A DNA stretch of 41,016 nucleotides from Paracoccaceae bacterium (GCA_013214635.1 JABSSC010000044.1:1-41016); one strand, 5' to 3'. Shown: positions 26,667-36,606, counted from the stretch's first letter. A program made the numbers and translations. Notes: generated from the letters alone by a model not told the origin.

Positions 26667-27866
26667 CTAGGCAGAGATCCCAAGTCTCTGAAGATGCTTG
26701 GGAATATCCTTTTTGAAGCGAAAGAACCCTGCGGTCGCGGACGGCCAGCAAATGCGATCATAGGTCTGCATGTGCCGCGCGATCTTGTGCGTTCTGGTGA
26801 TGCGCGCCAGGGCCTCCGCACCGGGACCGACGGGCGCATAAGTGGCGACGATCTGGGTCGCGGGTTCCGCGGAAATCACGTCATTCAGCGCGTCCGCCCC
26901 GTCGGCGTCCAGCGTGACGTGCGTGACCTCTCCCAATCGATCTGCCATGCGCGTCACCGCATCTGCCATAGCGGCTTTTGCAAAGGCCTTTGATCTATCG
27001 GACACGATCAGCGGTGATCGCAGCGCCGTGGTGTCGAGCACCACCGTACGCTGAATTTCGATGCCCTCGGGGATCGCGCGGGATGACAAATCATCATCGG
27101 TCAGGATCAGCGTCGCGGGCTGCGGATCGTATGTCGGCAAAACGTCGGAAATTGGTCGGCGTTCTGTCGGCGGAAGTGCGGGCAAGGGGGCTGGGTTGGT
27201 CACAAGTTGGCCGGGTGGCAACACGAAACGGCCTTCTGTGTATTTCGAGATATTTGACGCCCGCGCAACGTAGTTTTTACCAACCGTCTGCAGCCCCGCG
27301 ACCCAGCGCCACGACAACGTGTTTGAGGCCGCATCCGCGTCCAGAAGGTGCCGCATGAAGAAATCTGCCCCAAGCTCCCACGGCAGGTTGAGCGTGAACA
27401 CCCAGATTGAGGCGAACCACATCCGCGCGTGATTGTGGAGGTATCCGGTATCCGCGAGTTCTTTTGCCCAGTGATCGAACGCGGAAATCCCGGTATCGCC
27501 CCGACAGGCTGCCTCCCAGTCTGCACGCAGCCCCCCTTCGGTCGCGATCCGGTTCCGGGCCCCATTCAAGCCGCGCCGATAATCGGACCAAACGGTGGGA
27601 CGCTGTTCGAGCCAGCCTTTCCAGTACGTCCGCCAAAAGACTTCCTGAACGAATTTCTCGGCCGCCGACAGGCTGTGGCGTCCCAGCACGGCGCGCAAGA
27701 CCTCTTCTTCGGTCAGAATGCGATGGCGGATATAGGGCGACAGCCGGGACACATCATCGTGACCGGGTCGGTCGTAATTGCGCTGGGCGGCATAGGCGCG
27801 ACCGGCCAAGGGCACAAAGGCGGATAGCCGTTCGAGGGCGGCTGTGCGGGTGGGGTCAAATGTCAT
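26667..27866 (-). CDS. Photolyase/cryptochrome-family FAD protein with apparently permuted domain order
   Basis: A 399-residue protein. Residues about 25-215 match the helical FAD-binding half of photolyases: [61 protein letters not shown] in two parts, and [16 protein letters not shown]. Trp163 and Trp186 keep the 23-residue spacing of Trp359 and Trp382 in E. coli photolyase. Asn182 matches the flavin-contacting Asn378. The normal N-terminal antenna domain is missing. Instead, residues about 245-399 look like an alpha/beta fold ([66 protein letters not shown]) resembling that domain placed at the end. The usual RIFNP..Q segment is replaced by [13 protein letters not shown]. Repair, signalling or another role is undetermined. 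Confidence 0.75.
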   Translation of the reverse strand: MTFDPTRTAALERLSAFVPLAGRAYAAQRNYDRPGHDDVSRLSPYIRHRILTEEEVLRAVLGRHSLSAAEKFVQEVFWRTYWKGWLEQRPTVWSDYRRGLNGARNRIATEGGLRADWEAACRGDTGISAFDHWAKELADTGYLHNHARMWFASIWVFTLNLPWELGADFFMRHLLDADAASNTLSWRWVAGLQTVGKNYVARASNISKYTEGRFVLPPGQLVTNPAPLPALPPTERRPISDVLPTYDPQPATLILTDDDLSSRAIPEGIEIQRTVVLDTTALRSPLIVSDRSKAFAKAAMADAVTRMADRLGEVTHVTLDADGADALNDVISAEPATQIVATYAPVGPGAEALARITRTHKIARHMQTYDRICWPSATAGFFRFKKDIPKHLQRLGISA

Positions 27867-27929
27867 CGCAGGGAGGTATTTTTGCAGACCCCGGCTTCAA
27901 GTGCGACGGCAGGCAAAAAGGTGCCAGCC

Positions 27930-27958
27930 CTTGAAGCCCCCGGATCGCGTCACTAAGA
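27930..27958 (+). promoter_or_regulatory. Possible heat-shock (RpoH-type) promoter of clpP
   Basis: CTTGAA at 27930-27935, within CCCTTGAAG, is the RpoH -35 core. After 17 nt comes CTAAGA (27953-27958) as a weak -10. clpP is a typical RpoH target. The -35 match is good and the -10 is poor, so this is tentative. Confidence 0.35.
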
Positions 27959-28011
27959 CATGGGTAACCCCAAGCCTTTATGGCACCTCCACACCAAAGC
28001 AGGCAGTCATC

Positions 28012-28638
28012 ATGCAAGACCCTTATGAGACCTATATGAACCTCGTCCCTATGGTCGTCGAACAGACCAGCCGGGGGGAGCGCGCTTACGACATTTTCTC
28101 GCGTTTGCTGAAAGAACGGATCATTTTTCTGAACGGTCCGGTGCACGATGGAATGAGCCATCTGATCGTTGCGCAGCTGTTGTTCCTTGAGTCGGAGAAC
28201 CCGAACAAGGAAATCAGCATGTACATCAACAGCCCCGGGGGTGTCGTGACCGCCGGCCTGTCGATCTATGACACGATGCAGTACATCCGTCCCAAAGTGT
28301 CCACACTTATCGTGGGCCAGGCGGCGTCGATGGGATCTCTGCTGGCGGTTGCGGGCGAAAAGGACATGCGCTTTGCCCTGCCGAACGCTCGTATCATGGT
28401 TCATCAACCATCTGGCGGGTATCAGGGGCAGGCGACAGACATCATGATCCATGCCGAGGAAACCCAGAAGCTCAAGACGCGTTTGAACGAGATTTACGCG
28501 AAACATACCGGTCGCCCGGTAGAAGAGATTGAGGCGGCGCTTGAGCGGGATAATTTCATGTCGCCAGAAGAGGCGCTGGAATGGGGTCACATCGACCAGA
28601 TCTTTGAAAACCGTGGCGGCGACGCCGACGCGGATTGA
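28012..28638 (+). CDS. clpP: ATP-dependent Clp protease proteolytic subunit
   Basis: The 208-residue serine peptidase of the ClpXP/ClpAP protease, a tetradecameric barrel in the cytoplasm. The catalytic triad is Ser106 ([10 protein letters not shown]), His131 ([10 protein letters not shown]) and Asp180 ([11 protein letters not shown]), each shifted by the same offset from the mature E. coli residues 98, 123 and 172. [17 protein letters not shown] is the conserved SPGG segment. The start at 28012 is chosen because [19 protein letters not shown] is the usual N-terminus and AGGCAG precedes it; the open frame extends 56 codons upstream without family similarity. clpX follows after 143 nt. Confidence 0.97.
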   Translation: MQDPYETYMNLVPMVVEQTSRGERAYDIFSRLLKERIIFLNGPVHDGMSHLIVAQLLFLESENPNKEISMYINSPGGVVTAGLSIYDTMQYIRPKVSTLIVGQAASMGSLLAVAGEKDMRFALPNARIMVHQPSGGYQGQATDIMIHAEETQKLKTRLNEIYAKHTGRPVEEIEAALERDNFMSPEEALEWGHIDQIFENRGGDADAD

Positions 28639-28666
28639 CGCAATTAAGGGCCGGGCCAGTTTGACG

Positions 28667-28695
28667 TTGTGCCCGGTCCACGCCTGCCCTAGGCT
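28667..28695 (+). promoter_or_regulatory. Possible separate promoter for clpX
   Basis: TTGTGC at 28667-28672 and TAGGCT at 28690-28695 are separated by 17 nt, within the 143-nt clpP-clpX gap. A GC-rich dyad (GGGCCGGGC with GCCCGGTCC) partly overlaps the -35, and it could instead terminate clpP. The match is partial. Confidence 0.3.
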
Positions 28696-28781
28696 GCGAT
28701 GCATTAGGGCGGGGGTGCCGTGCTGAACACCAGTCAGTACGGATAGAAACGACAGAGGCTTCGGGCCGCAAAGGATACGTG

Positions 28782-30044
28782 ATGGCAACGAATTCGGGCG
28801 ACGGCAAAAACACTCTCTACTGCTCCTTCTGCGGAAAGAGCCAGCATGAGGTCCGCAAACTGATCGCGGGACCGACGGTGTTCATCTGTGACGAATGCGT
28901 CGAGCTTTGCATGGATATCATCCGGGAAGAGACGAAATCGGCCGGGCTAAAATCCACCGATGGCGTGCCGAGCCCAAAGGAAATCTGTGAAGTTCTGGAC
29001 GACTATGTCATCGGGCAGGCACATGCAAAGCGCGTGCTGTCGGTGGCCGTTCACAACCACTACAAGCGCCTCAATCATGCCTCGAAATCCGGTGATATTG
29101 AGTTGGCAAAGTCCAACATTCTGCTGATCGGGCCCACAGGCTGCGGCAAGACGTTGTTGGCGCAGACGCTGGCGCGGATTTTGGATGTGCCGTTTACGAT
29201 GGCCGATGCCACGACACTGACCGAAGCAGGTTATGTCGGTGAGGACGTCGAGAACATCATTCTCAAGCTTTTGCAGGCCAGTGAGTACAACGTTGAACGC
29301 GCGCAGCGCGGCATCGTGTATATCGACGAAGTCGACAAGATCACCCGCAAGTCTGACAACCCTTCGATCACCCGCGATGTGTCGGGCGAGGGTGTGCAGC
29401 AAGCGCTGTTGAAAATCATGGAAGGCACGGTTGCCAGCGTTCCGCCACAGGGTGGTCGCAAGCATCCGCAGCAAGAATTCCTGCAGGTCGATACGACAAA
29501 CATCCTGTTCATTTGCGGCGGTGCGTTTGCGGGTCTCGAAAAGATCATTGCGCAGCGCGGTAAAGGCTCTGCCATGGGCTTTGGCGCCGAGGTCAAAGAA
29601 GAAGACTCGCGCGGCATCGGTGAAATGTTCATGGAGCTTGAGCCGGAAGACCTGCTGAAGTTCGGGTTGATCCCGGAATTCGTTGGCCGCCTGCCGGTGA
29701 TCGCGACGCTTCAGGATCTGGACGAGGATGCGTTGGTCACCATCCTGACCGCGCCGAAGAACGCGCTGGTCAAGCAGTACCAGCGTCTGTTCGAGTTGGA
29801 AGACGCCAAGCTGACCTTTACTGACGACGCGTTGAGCGCCATCGCCAAGCGTGCGATTGAGCGCAAGACCGGCGCGCGGGGTCTGCGGTCGATTATGGAA
29901 GATATCCTGCTTGATACGATGTTCGATCTGCCCGGAATGGACAGTGTCGAAGAGGTTGTGGTCAACGAAGAGGCCGTGAATGCGGACAAGGCCCCGCTGA
30001 TGATCCACGCTGATCAGAAACAGGAACCTGCCAGCGCAAGCTAA
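28782..30044 (+). CDS. clpX: ATP-dependent Clp protease ATP-binding subunit ClpX
   Basis: A 420-residue AAA+ unfoldase that feeds substrates to ClpP. The N-terminal zinc domain has Cys14, Cys17, Cys36 and Cys39 ([18 protein letters not shown]). The ATPase core has Walker A GPTGCGKT at 117-124, pore loop GYVGEDVE at 150-157, Walker [10 protein letters not shown] near 178-186 and the RKH loop at 226-228. The ClpP-binding IGF-type loop is replaced locally by AMGFGAEVK, as in many alphaproteobacteria. The C-terminal [21 protein letters not shown] is canonical. ATG at 28782 is preferred over GTG at 28779 because AAGGA is better spaced. A methyltransferase gene follows after 13 nt. Confidence 0.97.
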   Translation: MATNSGDGKNTLYCSFCGKSQHEVRKLIAGPTVFICDECVELCMDIIREETKSAGLKSTDGVPSPKEICEVLDDYVIGQAHAKRVLSVAVHNHYKRLNHASKSGDIELAKSNILLIGPTGCGKTLLAQTLARILDVPFTMADATTLTEAGYVGEDVENIILKLLQASEYNVERAQRGIVYIDEVDKITRKSDNPSITRDVSGEGVQQALLKIMEGTVASVPPQGGRKHPQQEFLQVDTTNILFICGGAFAGLEKIIAQRGKGSAMGFGAEVKEEDSRGIGEMFMELEPEDLLKFGLIPEFVGRLPVIATLQDLDEDALVTILTAPKNALVKQYQRLFELEDAKLTFTDDALSAIAKRAIERKTGARGLRSIMEDILLDTMFDLPGMDSVEEVVVNEEAVNADKAPLMIHADQKQEPASAS

Positions 30045-30057
30045 GCCCGCGCCGGAC

Positions 30058-30861
30058 GTGTCGCGTTCAAGCCGCACAGGCCGATGGTTCAAATACGCAG
30101 TCGCGGCGCCCGTTTTGGGCGCCGTTGTGCGTTTTACACCCTTTCTCGACGGTAACGGGGCACCTCCGGATTTCATGAACTTCGCGGGCGCGGGCGAATT
30201 TCGCGCCGTCGGTCGCCATCAGCGCGCGATGCTTCAACAACGCGCTGGCCTGACGGGCGCGGACCGCGTGCTCGACATTGGAAGTGGGATTGGTCGGTTG
30301 GCGGTCGCGTTGGCCGAGATTTATCCGGATATGACCTATCGCGGTTTCGATCCGGTTGAGCTTGGCGTCGCGTGGTCGCGCAAGGCGCTCCAGGGCTATA
30401 GCGGGTTTGAGGTTCTGCGGGTGCGGGTCGCCAACAGCTTTTACGCGCCAACGGGCGGGATACGCGCCGAGGAGTTTGAGTTTCCCTATCCGCCGGGATC
30501 GAAGGATCTGGCGGTTGCGCTGTCGGTCTTTACTCATCTCGGTGCTGCTGCGGCGCGTCAGTATTTTTCGCAGGCGATCCAATGCCTTGCACCGGGTGGT
30601 CGGCTTTATCTGACGACGTTTCTGTTGCGTGATGGGCCAGCGCACACGGCCGCAGCCTTTGAGTTTTATGCGCTTGGCGAAGGAACATATGTCGCGTCGG
30701 CAGATGAACCCGATCTTGCGGTGGCGTTTGAACAGTCGTTCTGGGCGGGACTTGCGCAGGAGCATGGGGTGCAGCTTGACCAGGTTTTTCCGGGAACTTG
30801 GGCGGATGGCAGCGTCGGGGATGATTTTCAGGACGCGCTGCTTTTCGTAAAGCCGGGCTGA
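30058..30861 (+). CDS. Class I SAM-dependent methyltransferase
   Basis: A 267-residue protein with a Rossmann methyltransferase core. Motif I is VLDIGSGIGRLAVAL (about residues 71-85), followed by the acidic end of strand 2 in YRGFDPVELGV. Motif IV is DLAVALSVFTHLGAAAARQYF and motif V is CLAPGGRLYLTTFLL. An N-terminal helical segment (FMNFAGAGEFRAVGRHQRAML) precedes the core. The start is a GTG 13 nt after clpX with only a weak ribosome site, so it may be co-transcribed with clpX. The substrate is unknown; small-molecule methylation is more likely than rRNA judging by its lack of an RNA-binding extension. Confidence 0.8.
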   Translation: MSRSSRTGRWFKYAVAAPVLGAVVRFTPFLDGNGAPPDFMNFAGAGEFRAVGRHQRAMLQQRAGLTGADRVLDIGSGIGRLAVALAEIYPDMTYRGFDPVELGVAWSRKALQGYSGFEVLRVRVANSFYAPTGGIRAEEFEFPYPPGSKDLAVALSVFTHLGAAAARQYFSQAIQCLAPGGRLYLTTFLLRDGPAHTAAAFEFYALGEGTYVASADEPDLAVAFEQSFWAGLAQEHGVQLDQVFPGTWADGSVGDDFQDALLFVKPG

Positions 30862-31031
30862 GGGTGTCTGTTGCGCGCAAAACATATCAGCCTTGCGCGC
30901 GGGCCGGTGCCCTTGCCGTAAATCGGACTTGGCTTTAAAGGCCGCTTAACCTGCATACCCAAGAATACCGTGCTTTGAGGACGCGACTGCCCTAAGTGGC
31001 GTTCCCAAGATCGAGCGAAGAAAGCCAGACG

Positions 31032-32657
31032 ATGACAAAGATTATGATGGCGGCTTTGGCCGCACGCCCCGGATTTGCTGATTTCTGGGGCGGGGAAATG
31101 AACGGCGTCGCACGGGTTCGGACAGAGTTGTTGTCGGGTTTGACGGTCGCCCTTGCGCTTGTCCCGGAAGCGGTCGCGTTTGCCTTTGTCGCGGGCGTGC
31201 ATCCCCTCGTCGGGCTCTATGCGGCGTTCATCGTTGGCTTGATCACGGCTGTTTTTGGCGGACGGCCCGGCATGATCTCAGGCGCGACAGGCGCGCTGGC
31301 TGTGGTCATGGTGTCGCTGGTTGCGACGCATGGGGTTGAGTACCTGTTTGCCACCGTTGTGTTGATGGGGCTGATGCAAATCGCTGCGGGGATCTTTAAG
31401 CTGGGTAAGTTCATCCGGCTGGTGCCGCACCCGGTGATGCTGGGATTTGTGAACGGCTTGGCGATTGTGATCTTCCTTGCCCAACTTTCGCAGTTTCAGG
31501 TGCCGGGCACGGCAGAATCCTCGGGCCATGGCATGGCCCATGGCGAATGGCTGAGCGGGTGGCCCTTGTTCCTGATGTTGGGGCTTGTGGCGCTGACGAT
31601 GGCGATCATCTGGGCGACGCCGAAAGTGACGCGTGCTGTCCCTGCGCCGTTGGCTGGGATAGCGATTGTTGGGCTTCTGGTCATTGCGTTCAACATCGAT
31701 GTGCCGCGGGTTGGTGATCTGGCCTCGATCGAAGGTGGTTTGCCCAGCTTTCACATCCCCGCCGTCCCGCTGACGTGGGAGACGCTGACGATCATTCTGC
31801 CCTACGCGCTGATCTTGTCGGCCATTGGTCTGATCGAAAGCCTTCTGACGCTGAACCTTGTGGGCGAGATCACGGGCAAGCGCGGCGGCGCGAGCCAGGA
31901 ATGCATTGCGCAAGGCGCCGCCAACACGGTCACCGGTTTTTTCGGCGGCATGGGCGGCTGTGCGATGATCGGGCAATCGATGATTAACGTAAAATCAGGT
32001 GGCCGCACGCGGCTGTCGGGCATCTCGGCCGCGCTGTTTCTGCTCCTGTTCATCGTTGTTGCAGCCCCGTTGATCGAACAGATCCCACTGGCGGCGCTGG
32101 TAGGCGTCATGTTCATGGTGGTGATTGGCACCTTTGCCTGGAACAGCTTCCGCATCATGCGGAAAGTGCCGCTGACCGATGCGCTCGTGATCGTTCTGGT
32201 GACGGTTGTGACCGTGGCCTATGACCTTGCGATTGCGGTTGTGGTGGGCGTGATCGTCTCGGCCTTGGCCTATGCGTGGAACAACGCCACGCGTATCCGC
32301 GCGACAACTTATGAAACCCCCGAGGGTGCGCGCGTGTACAAAATTCAAGGGCCGTTGTTCTTTGGATCGGCTGAAGGGTTCGGAGAGCTTTTCGATCCCG
32401 CGAATGACCCGTCGATGGTGGTCGTTGACTTTGCCGAAAGCCGGGTGGTCGATCAATCCGCGCTCACGGCAATCGACGCTTTGGCGGCAAAATATGAGGC
32501 CGCAGGCAAGCGGCTGACCCTGCGCCATCTGAGCCGGGATTGTCACCAGTTGTTGTCGCGGGCCGGTGCCTTGATGATCGACAGCGATGACGACCCCGAC
32601 TACCAGATCGCGGCGAACTATGCGGTGCGGACCGGCATTATGGGTGGGGCGCACTAG
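31032..32657 (+). CDS. SulP family anion transporter with STAS domain
   Basis: A 541-residue inner-membrane transporter of the SLC26/SulP family. About 12-14 membrane helices occupy residues 20-430. Family landmarks are [49 protein letters not shown] and [18 protein letters not shown] in the membrane part, then [27 protein letters not shown] cytoplasmic STAS domain follows (about 445-535: [36 protein letters not shown]). Relatives carry sulfate, bicarbonate or dicarboxylates, and the sequence does not decide between them. The start at 31032 is the first ATG near a purine-rich stretch; an in-frame extension to 30996 is less likely. The gene is followed by the second copy of the short intergenic repeat. 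Confidence 0.92.
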   Translation: MTKIMMAALAARPGFADFWGGEMNGVARVRTELLSGLTVALALVPEAVAFAFVAGVHPLVGLYAAFIVGLITAVFGGRPGMISGATGALAVVMVSLVATHGVEYLFATVVLMGLMQIAAGIFKLGKFIRLVPHPVMLGFVNGLAIVIFLAQLSQFQVPGTAESSGHGMAHGEWLSGWPLFLMLGLVALTMAIIWATPKVTRAVPAPLAGIAIVGLLVIAFNIDVPRVGDLASIEGGLPSFHIPAVPLTWETLTIILPYALILSAIGLIESLLTLNLVGEITGKRGGASQECIAQGAANTVTGFFGGMGGCAMIGQSMINVKSGGRTRLSGISAALFLLLFIVVAAPLIEQIPLAALVGVMFMVVIGTFAWNSFRIMRKVPLTDALVIVLVTVVTVAYDLAIAVVVGVIVSALAYAWNNATRIRATTYETPEGARVYKIQGPLFFGSAEGFGELFDPANDPSMVVVDFAESRVVDQSALTAIDALAAKYEAAGKRLTLRHLSRDCHQLLSRAGALMIDSDDDPDYQIAANYAVRTGIMGGAH

Positions 32658-32694
32658 CGCCCGCGCTTGGTTCTAATGTGTTCCGTGCGGCATC

Positions 32695-32716
32695 AGGTAT
32701 TTGAAGACCAATGAAG
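32695..32716 (+). repeat. Short interspersed intergenic repeat, copy 2
   Basis: AGGTATTTGAAG followed by ACCAATGAAG, matching copy 1 at 429-450 at about 18 of 22 positions. It lies 38 nt after the SulP stop and before the RidA gene. Like copy 1, it is directly downstream of a gene and in the same orientation. No strong hairpin adjoins this copy. Confidence 0.6.
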
Positions 32717-32777
32717 TCGGGGCGCGTGCGCTCCGCCGCCCTTGAAACGGCTGTTCTGTGCGGATAGCCCATGTCCC

Positions 32778-33161
32778 ATGAAGCGTCTTATTTCCACCGG
32801 ATCGCCGTTTGAGGCCAGCATTGGGTATTCCCGTGCCGTGGTGTGCGACGGCTGGGTCTTTGTGGCCGGGACGACGGGGTATGACTATGACACGATGGTG
32901 ATGCCAACTTCGGTCGCGGATCAGTGCCGCAACGCGTTGAATACGATCGCATCGGCTCTGAACGAGGCTGGCGCCTCTCTCTCGGACGTGGTGCGCGTGC
33001 GCTATATCCTGCCGGATCCGGCGGATTGGCCGGCCTGCTGGCCCGTGACGTCGGAGGTGTTTGGGGAGGTCCGTCCTGCGGCGACGATGATTTCGGCAGG
33101 GTTGCAGGAGCCGGAGATGAAGATCGAAATTGAAGTGACGGCGCGCCTGCCGCAGGGGTGA
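32778..33161 (+). CDS. RidA/YjgF family enamine/imine deaminase
   Basis: A 127-residue RidA-superfamily protein. Members hydrolyse reactive enamines such as 2-aminoacrylate, or serve as accessory enzymes. It has the usual pattern: N-terminal RLISTGSPFEASIGYSRAVV, the strand VFVAGTTGYDYDT, the helix NALNTIASALNEAGASLSDVVRVRYIL, and the active-site Arg region VFGEVRPAATMISAGLQ. It ends IEIEVTARLP. The start at 32778 fits the family N-terminus; an upstream in-frame ATG at 32742 adds 12 residues. No clear Shine-Dalgarno is visible, so the start is moderately certain. The subgroup is probably not canonical RidA, since GTTG replaces the usual SGQ. Confidence 0.85.
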   Translation: MKRLISTGSPFEASIGYSRAVVCDGWVFVAGTTGYDYDTMVMPTSVADQCRNALNTIASALNEAGASLSDVVRVRYILPDPADWPACWPVTSEVFGEVRPAATMISAGLQEPEMKIEIEVTARLPQG

Positions 33162-33233
33162 GGCGGCCTGACCACTGGACGCCCCCACTCAAGCCTGTAT
33201 ACGTGAAGGCAGGCTCTGACCTTGGAGACAGAT

Positions 33234-33617
33234 ATGGGACTTGGCTCTTCGATTGTGCGTGCGCTGACTTGGTGGAATGGTCAGACGTTTGGCACGCAGC
33301 TGTTCACCTCGCGCAAGGGTGTGAAGGTGGGCGAAGACGACGAAGGCAACGTCTATTATCGCACCAAAGATGACAGCAAGCGCTGGGTCATATTCAATGG
33401 TGAGATTGAGGCGAGCCGGATCAGCCCGGATTGGCATGGCTGGCTGCACCGCACCTGGGACACCCCGCCAAGCGAAGCGCCGTTGCCGAAGAAATCGTGG
33501 GAAAAGCCGCATCAGGAGAATCTGACAGGTACGATGGCGGCTTATGCGCCGTCGGGGTCGCTTAAGCAGGCCAAGCCCAAGGATTACCGTGATTACGAGG
33601 CGTGGCAGCCGGAGTAG
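33234..33617 (+). CDS. NADH:ubiquinone oxidoreductase subunit NDUFA12 family protein
   Basis: A 127-residue protein of the NDUFA12/B17.2 family, a supernumerary subunit of respiratory complex I shared by alphaproteobacteria and mitochondria. Typical segments are [32 protein letters not shown] and [32 protein letters not shown]. The C-terminus has [25 protein letters not shown]; the YxxWxP end is characteristic. The start is ATG at 33234 with GGAGA upstream. The genes that follow (mlaD-like, DUF2155, aat, accC, accB) form a neighbourhood commonly seen in Rhodobacterales. Confidence 0.9.
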   Translation: MGLGSSIVRALTWWNGQTFGTQLFTSRKGVKVGEDDEGNVYYRTKDDSKRWVIFNGEIEASRISPDWHGWLHRTWDTPPSEAPLPKKSWEKPHQENLTGTMAAYAPSGSLKQAKPKDYRDYEAWQPE

Positions 33618-33624
33618 GGCCGCA

Positions 33625-34071
33625 ATGTCCGAACAAACATCAGAAGTCATCATCGGCGCGGTCGTTCTGGCGACGGCGATTGGGTTCGCGGCCTATGCCA
33701 CGCAGTTCAGCGGTGTCGGCGGTACAAGCGGCGACAGCTATGACCTGACCGCGTCCTTCCGGTCGGTGGAGGGGATTTCGGTCGGAACGGACGTGCGGTT
33801 GGCCGGTGTGAAGGTCGGCACGGTGACAGGGCTGGATCTGAACCCACAGACCTTTCGGGCCGACACCACGTTTACGCTGGACAGTGATCTGACGCTTCCC
33901 GAGGATACCGCCGCGATCATCGCGTCAGAGGGTCTTTTGGGGGGCAGCTTTGTCGAGCTGCTACCGGGGGGATCCCCATTTGATCTTGAGCCCGGGGCCG
34001 AGATTGAAGACACGCAAAGCTCGGTCAGTCTGATACAGCTGCTGCTGCGATTTGCATCGGGCAGCGAATGA
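33625..34071 (+). CDS. mlaD: MlaD-type MCE-domain lipid-trafficking protein
   Basis: A 148-residue membrane-anchored periplasmic protein of the outer-membrane lipid asymmetry (Mla) pathway. One N-terminal helix spans about residues 8-27 (EVIIGAVVLATAIGFAAYA). The MCE domain covers about 38-118: LTASFRSVEGISVGTDVRLAGVKVGTV and TFTLDSDLTLPEDTAAIIASEGLLGGSFVELLPGG. The LLG(G)S/K.(V/I)EL core is characteristic. ATG at 33625 is chosen as the start, since it follows the NDUFA12 stop by 7 nt. The stop overlaps the next start (ATGA). The other mla genes are not nearby, so its partners must be encoded elsewhere. Confidence 0.88.
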   Translation: MSEQTSEVIIGAVVLATAIGFAAYATQFSGVGGTSGDSYDLTASFRSVEGISVGTDVRLAGVKVGTVTGLDLNPQTFRADTTFTLDSDLTLPEDTAAIIASEGLLGGSFVELLPGGSPFDLEPGAEIEDTQSSVSLIQLLLRFASGSE

Positions 34072-34670
34072 TCCGAATTCTGGTACTTTGCCTCGCCATG
34101 ACGGGGCCGGTTTGGGCGCAGCAATCGACCATTACGGTTCAGCCGTTGGATGCGCCCTTTGACTTTGACAACGACCAGTCGGGGAATGCGTCTGGCGCCG
34201 AGGCACGTCCGGAACAGGACCTCTCTGAATTTGGACAAACGCCTGAGACCGGCGATCCCCTGTTCCCAAGTCAAGAGACCGGACCGGTCTTTGACTTCGA
34301 AATTGAATCGCGGTCGGTAACCGTTCGCGTTCAGCGCGCCGATGGTGCGATGCTGAAGGGTCTGGACAAAGTCACTGGTGAAGTGGTCGAGATGGAATTG
34401 GCCAATGGCGACACGCAACGCCTTGGACGCATTATCGTGCGCATGGCCGAATGCCGCCAACCTGCGGATAACCCCACTGGCGACGCGTTTGCCTGGGTCG
34501 AGGTTCAAAGTGACGGTCGTGACGCCCCGGACTTTGCGGGGTGGATGGTCGCCTCAAGCCCCGCGTTGAGCGCGCTTGATCACGCGCGCTATGATGTTTG
34601 GGTGATGCGCTGCACCAATGACGCGCCGCTTGAAAACGGCTCGGAGACGGACAGCGAGGGCGCGGACTGA
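34068..34670 (+). CDS. DUF2155 domain-containing exported protein
   Basis: A 200-residue protein with a signal peptide ([18 protein letters not shown]), then an acidic linker to about residue 75, then a DUF2155-like domain (about 80-185). That domain includes [56 protein letters not shown] and [27 protein letters not shown]. Its two cysteines, in MAECRQ and VMRCTND, are the ones conserved in this family and may form a disulfide. Function is unknown; the family is largely alphaproteobacterial and occurs in this gene neighbourhood. It overlaps mlaD by 4 nt. Its last 82 nt overlap the convergent aat gene. Confidence 0.85.
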   Translation: MIRILVLCLAMTGPVWAQQSTITVQPLDAPFDFDNDQSGNASGAEARPEQDLSEFGQTPETGDPLFPSQETGPVFDFEIESRSVTVRVQRADGAMLKGLDKVTGEVVEMELANGDTQRLGRIIVRMAECRQPADNPTGDAFAWVEVQSDGRDAPDFAGWMVASSPALSALDHARYDVWVMRCTNDAPLENGSETDSEGAD

Positions 34671-35233
34671 AGCGCTTTTGCCAGTCGCGCGCGATAGGCG
34701 TCGCGGCTGATCTCGACCGCGCCAAGGCTGGCGAGGTGGTCTGTTAGAAACTGCGCATCAAACAACGTGAAACCCGATTGCTTGAGCCGGTCGATCAGAT
34801 AGGCCAGCGCGACCTTCGAGGCGTCTGTCCGCGCCGAAAACATGCTTTCCCCAAAAAAGGCCGCGCCCAACCGCACGCCATAGACCCCTCCGACGAGGTC
34901 ATCGCCCTGCCAGACTTCCAAGGAATGGGCGTGTCCTATCCGGTGAAGATCGGCGTAGAGCCGACGGATCGGCGCGTTGATCCACGTCTCAGGCCGGGCC
35001 GCGCAACGGTCGATCACGGTTTCAAAAGCCCGATCAAGCGACGGGCGGTAGATGTCCGACCGCAAGCGGCGCTTCAATGAGCGTGAGAGGTGAAACCCGT
35101 CAAGCGGCAGAATGCCCCGTTCGGTCGGGTCGACCCAGAACACATCCGGATCGTCCCGTGAGTCCGCCATCGGAAAAATGCCCGCCGCATAGGCGCGCAG
35201 CAGATGTTCTGCCGTCAGATCCTCTGCGCGCAT
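34589..35233 (-). CDS. aat: Leucyl/phenylalanyl-tRNA--protein transferase
   Basis: A 214-residue cytoplasmic enzyme that adds Leu or Phe to N-terminal Arg/Lys of proteins, making them N-end-rule substrates for ClpS-ClpAP. Landmarks are [39 protein letters not shown], the central [32 protein letters not shown], and [24 protein letters not shown]. The length is normal for alphaproteobacterial Aat. Its 3' end overlaps the DUF2155 gene on the opposite strand by 82 nt, and both C-termini look genuine. accC ends 21 nt upstream of the aat start, so accB-accC-aat may be one transcript. Confidence 0.94.
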   Translation of the reverse strand: MRAEDLTAEHLLRAYAAGIFPMADSRDDPDVFWVDPTERGILPLDGFHLSRSLKRRLRSDIYRPSLDRAFETVIDRCAARPETWINAPIRRLYADLHRIGHAHSLEVWQGDDLVGGVYGVRLGAAFFGESMFSARTDASKVALAYLIDRLKQSGFTLFDAQFLTDHLASLGAVEISRDAYRARLAKALQSAPSLSVSEPFSSGASLVQRITQTS

Positions 35234-35254
35234 CGGCGCAACGCGTCGGTCTGC

Positions 35255-36601
35255 CTAGCCAAGGTTTGTCTCCAGCCACCGCTCCAGCCAGTGAATATTG
35301 TAGTCACCGGTGAGGATGTCGGGTTCGGCCAGCAACGCGTTGAAAAGCGGCACGGTGGTGTTGATCCCGTCGACGATCAGCTCACCAAGCGCGCGGTCGA
35401 GCCGCGCAAGCGCCTCGGGCCGGTCGCGACCATAGACAACGAGCTTGCCGATCAGGCTGTCATAGTAAGGGGGGATCGAATAGCCGGCGTAAAGCGCTGA
35501 ATCCATCCGTACGCCCAGACCGCCGGGCGCGTGATACTGCGTGACCTTGCCCGGAGAGGGCGAAAAGTTCGGCAGTTTTTCTGCGTTGATGCGGATTTCG
35601 ATGGAGTGGCCGTGAACCTCAAGTTCCTCTTGGGAAAACGACATCGGCAAACCGGCGGCCACGCGAATTTGCTCGCGCACCAGATCGACACCAAAGATGG
35701 CCTCTGTCACGGGGTGCTCGACTTGAAGGCGCGTGTTCATCTCGATGAAATAGAACTCGCCGTCTTCATAAAGAAACTCGATCGTGCCGGCGCCGATATA
35801 GTTGATCCGGGCCACGGCATCCGCGCAGATCTTACCGATTTTCGCGCGGGTCTCGGCGTCGATTGCGGGGCCGGGGGCCTCTTCAAAGACTTTTTGGTGA
35901 CGCCGTTGGAGCGAGCAATCGCGTTCACCCAAATGGACGGCATTGCCCTTACCATCGCCAAAGACCTGAATTTCGATATGGCGCGGTTTGCCGAGATACT
36001 TCTCGATATAGACCTCGTCATTGCCAAAGGCCGCTTTGGCCTCGGACCGCGCGGTGCGAAACGCGGTTTCCATTTCTTCTTCTGAGGTCGCGAGCTTCAT
36101 ACCCCGACCGCCGCCGCCAGCGGTTGCTTTGACGATCACGGGATAGCCGAATTCGCGCCCTATGGCTTTGGCCGCCTCGACATCTGGCACGCCGCCGTCA
36201 GAACCGGGCACAACCGGCACGCCAAGCTGCTTCATCGTTTCTTTGGCGGTGATCTTGTCCCCCATGGTGCGAATATGTTCCGCAGTGGGACCGATGAAGG
36301 TCAGTTCATGATCTTCGACGATCTGAACGAAACCGGCGTTTTCGCTAAGAAACCCATACCCGGGATGGATGGCTTGCGCGCCGGTAATTTCGCAGGCCGA
36401 GATAATGGCCGGGATTGACAGATAGGACTCCGGGCTGGGCGGCGGTCCGATACAGACGCTTTCGTCGGCCATGCGCACATGCATCGCGTCGGCATCGGCG
36501 GTCGAATGAACGGCGACTGATTTGATGCCCATCTCGCGGCAGGCACGGATGACGCGCAGGGCAATCTCGCCACGGTTGGCGATCAGGATCTTGTCGAACA
36601 T
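35255..36601 (-). CDS. accC: Acetyl-CoA carboxylase, biotin carboxylase subunit
   Basis: A 448-residue cytoplasmic ATP-grasp enzyme that carboxylates biotin on AccB, the first half-reaction of malonyl-CoA synthesis. Motifs: N-terminal [34 protein letters not shown]; the glycine-rich ATP loop [32 protein letters not shown]; the catalytic [20 protein letters not shown]; and EIRINAEKL. All are intact, and the length equals that of other AccC proteins. It is transcribed after accB with a 5-nt gap. Confidence 0.97.
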   Translation of the reverse strand: MFDKILIANRGEIALRVIRACREMGIKSVAVHSTADADAMHVRMADESVCIGPPPSPESYLSIPAIISACEITGAQAIHPGYGFLSENAGFVQIVEDHELTFIGPTAEHIRTMGDKITAKETMKQLGVPVVPGSDGGVPDVEAAKAIGREFGYPVIVKATAGGGGRGMKLATSEEEMETAFRTARSEAKAAFGNDEVYIEKYLGKPRHIEIQVFGDGKGNAVHLGERDCSLQRRHQKVFEEAPGPAIDAETRAKIGKICADAVARINYIGAGTIEFLYEDGEFYFIEMNTRLQVEHPVTEAIFGVDLVREQIRVAAGLPMSFSQEELEVHGHSIEIRINAEKLPNFSPSPGKVTQYHAPGGLGVRMDSALYAGYSIPPYYDSLIGKLVVYGRDRPEALARLDRALGELIVDGINTTVPLFNALLAEPDILTGDYNIHWLERWLETNLG

Positions 36602-36606
36602 GACGC

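Noticed and set aside
27844-28011. 56-codon N-terminal extension of clpP
   Set aside because: It has no family similarity, and the ATG at 28012 has both a ribosome site and the typical ClpP start.
27856-28788. 310-codon reverse frame antisense to clpP
   Set aside because: It is a shadow of clpP, whose catalytic triad is intact; the reverse protein shows no recognisable domain.
28947-30176. 409-codon reverse frame antisense to clpX
   Set aside because: It mirrors the clpX codon pattern at high GC; clpX motifs prove the plus strand codes. No domain was recognised in the reverse frame.
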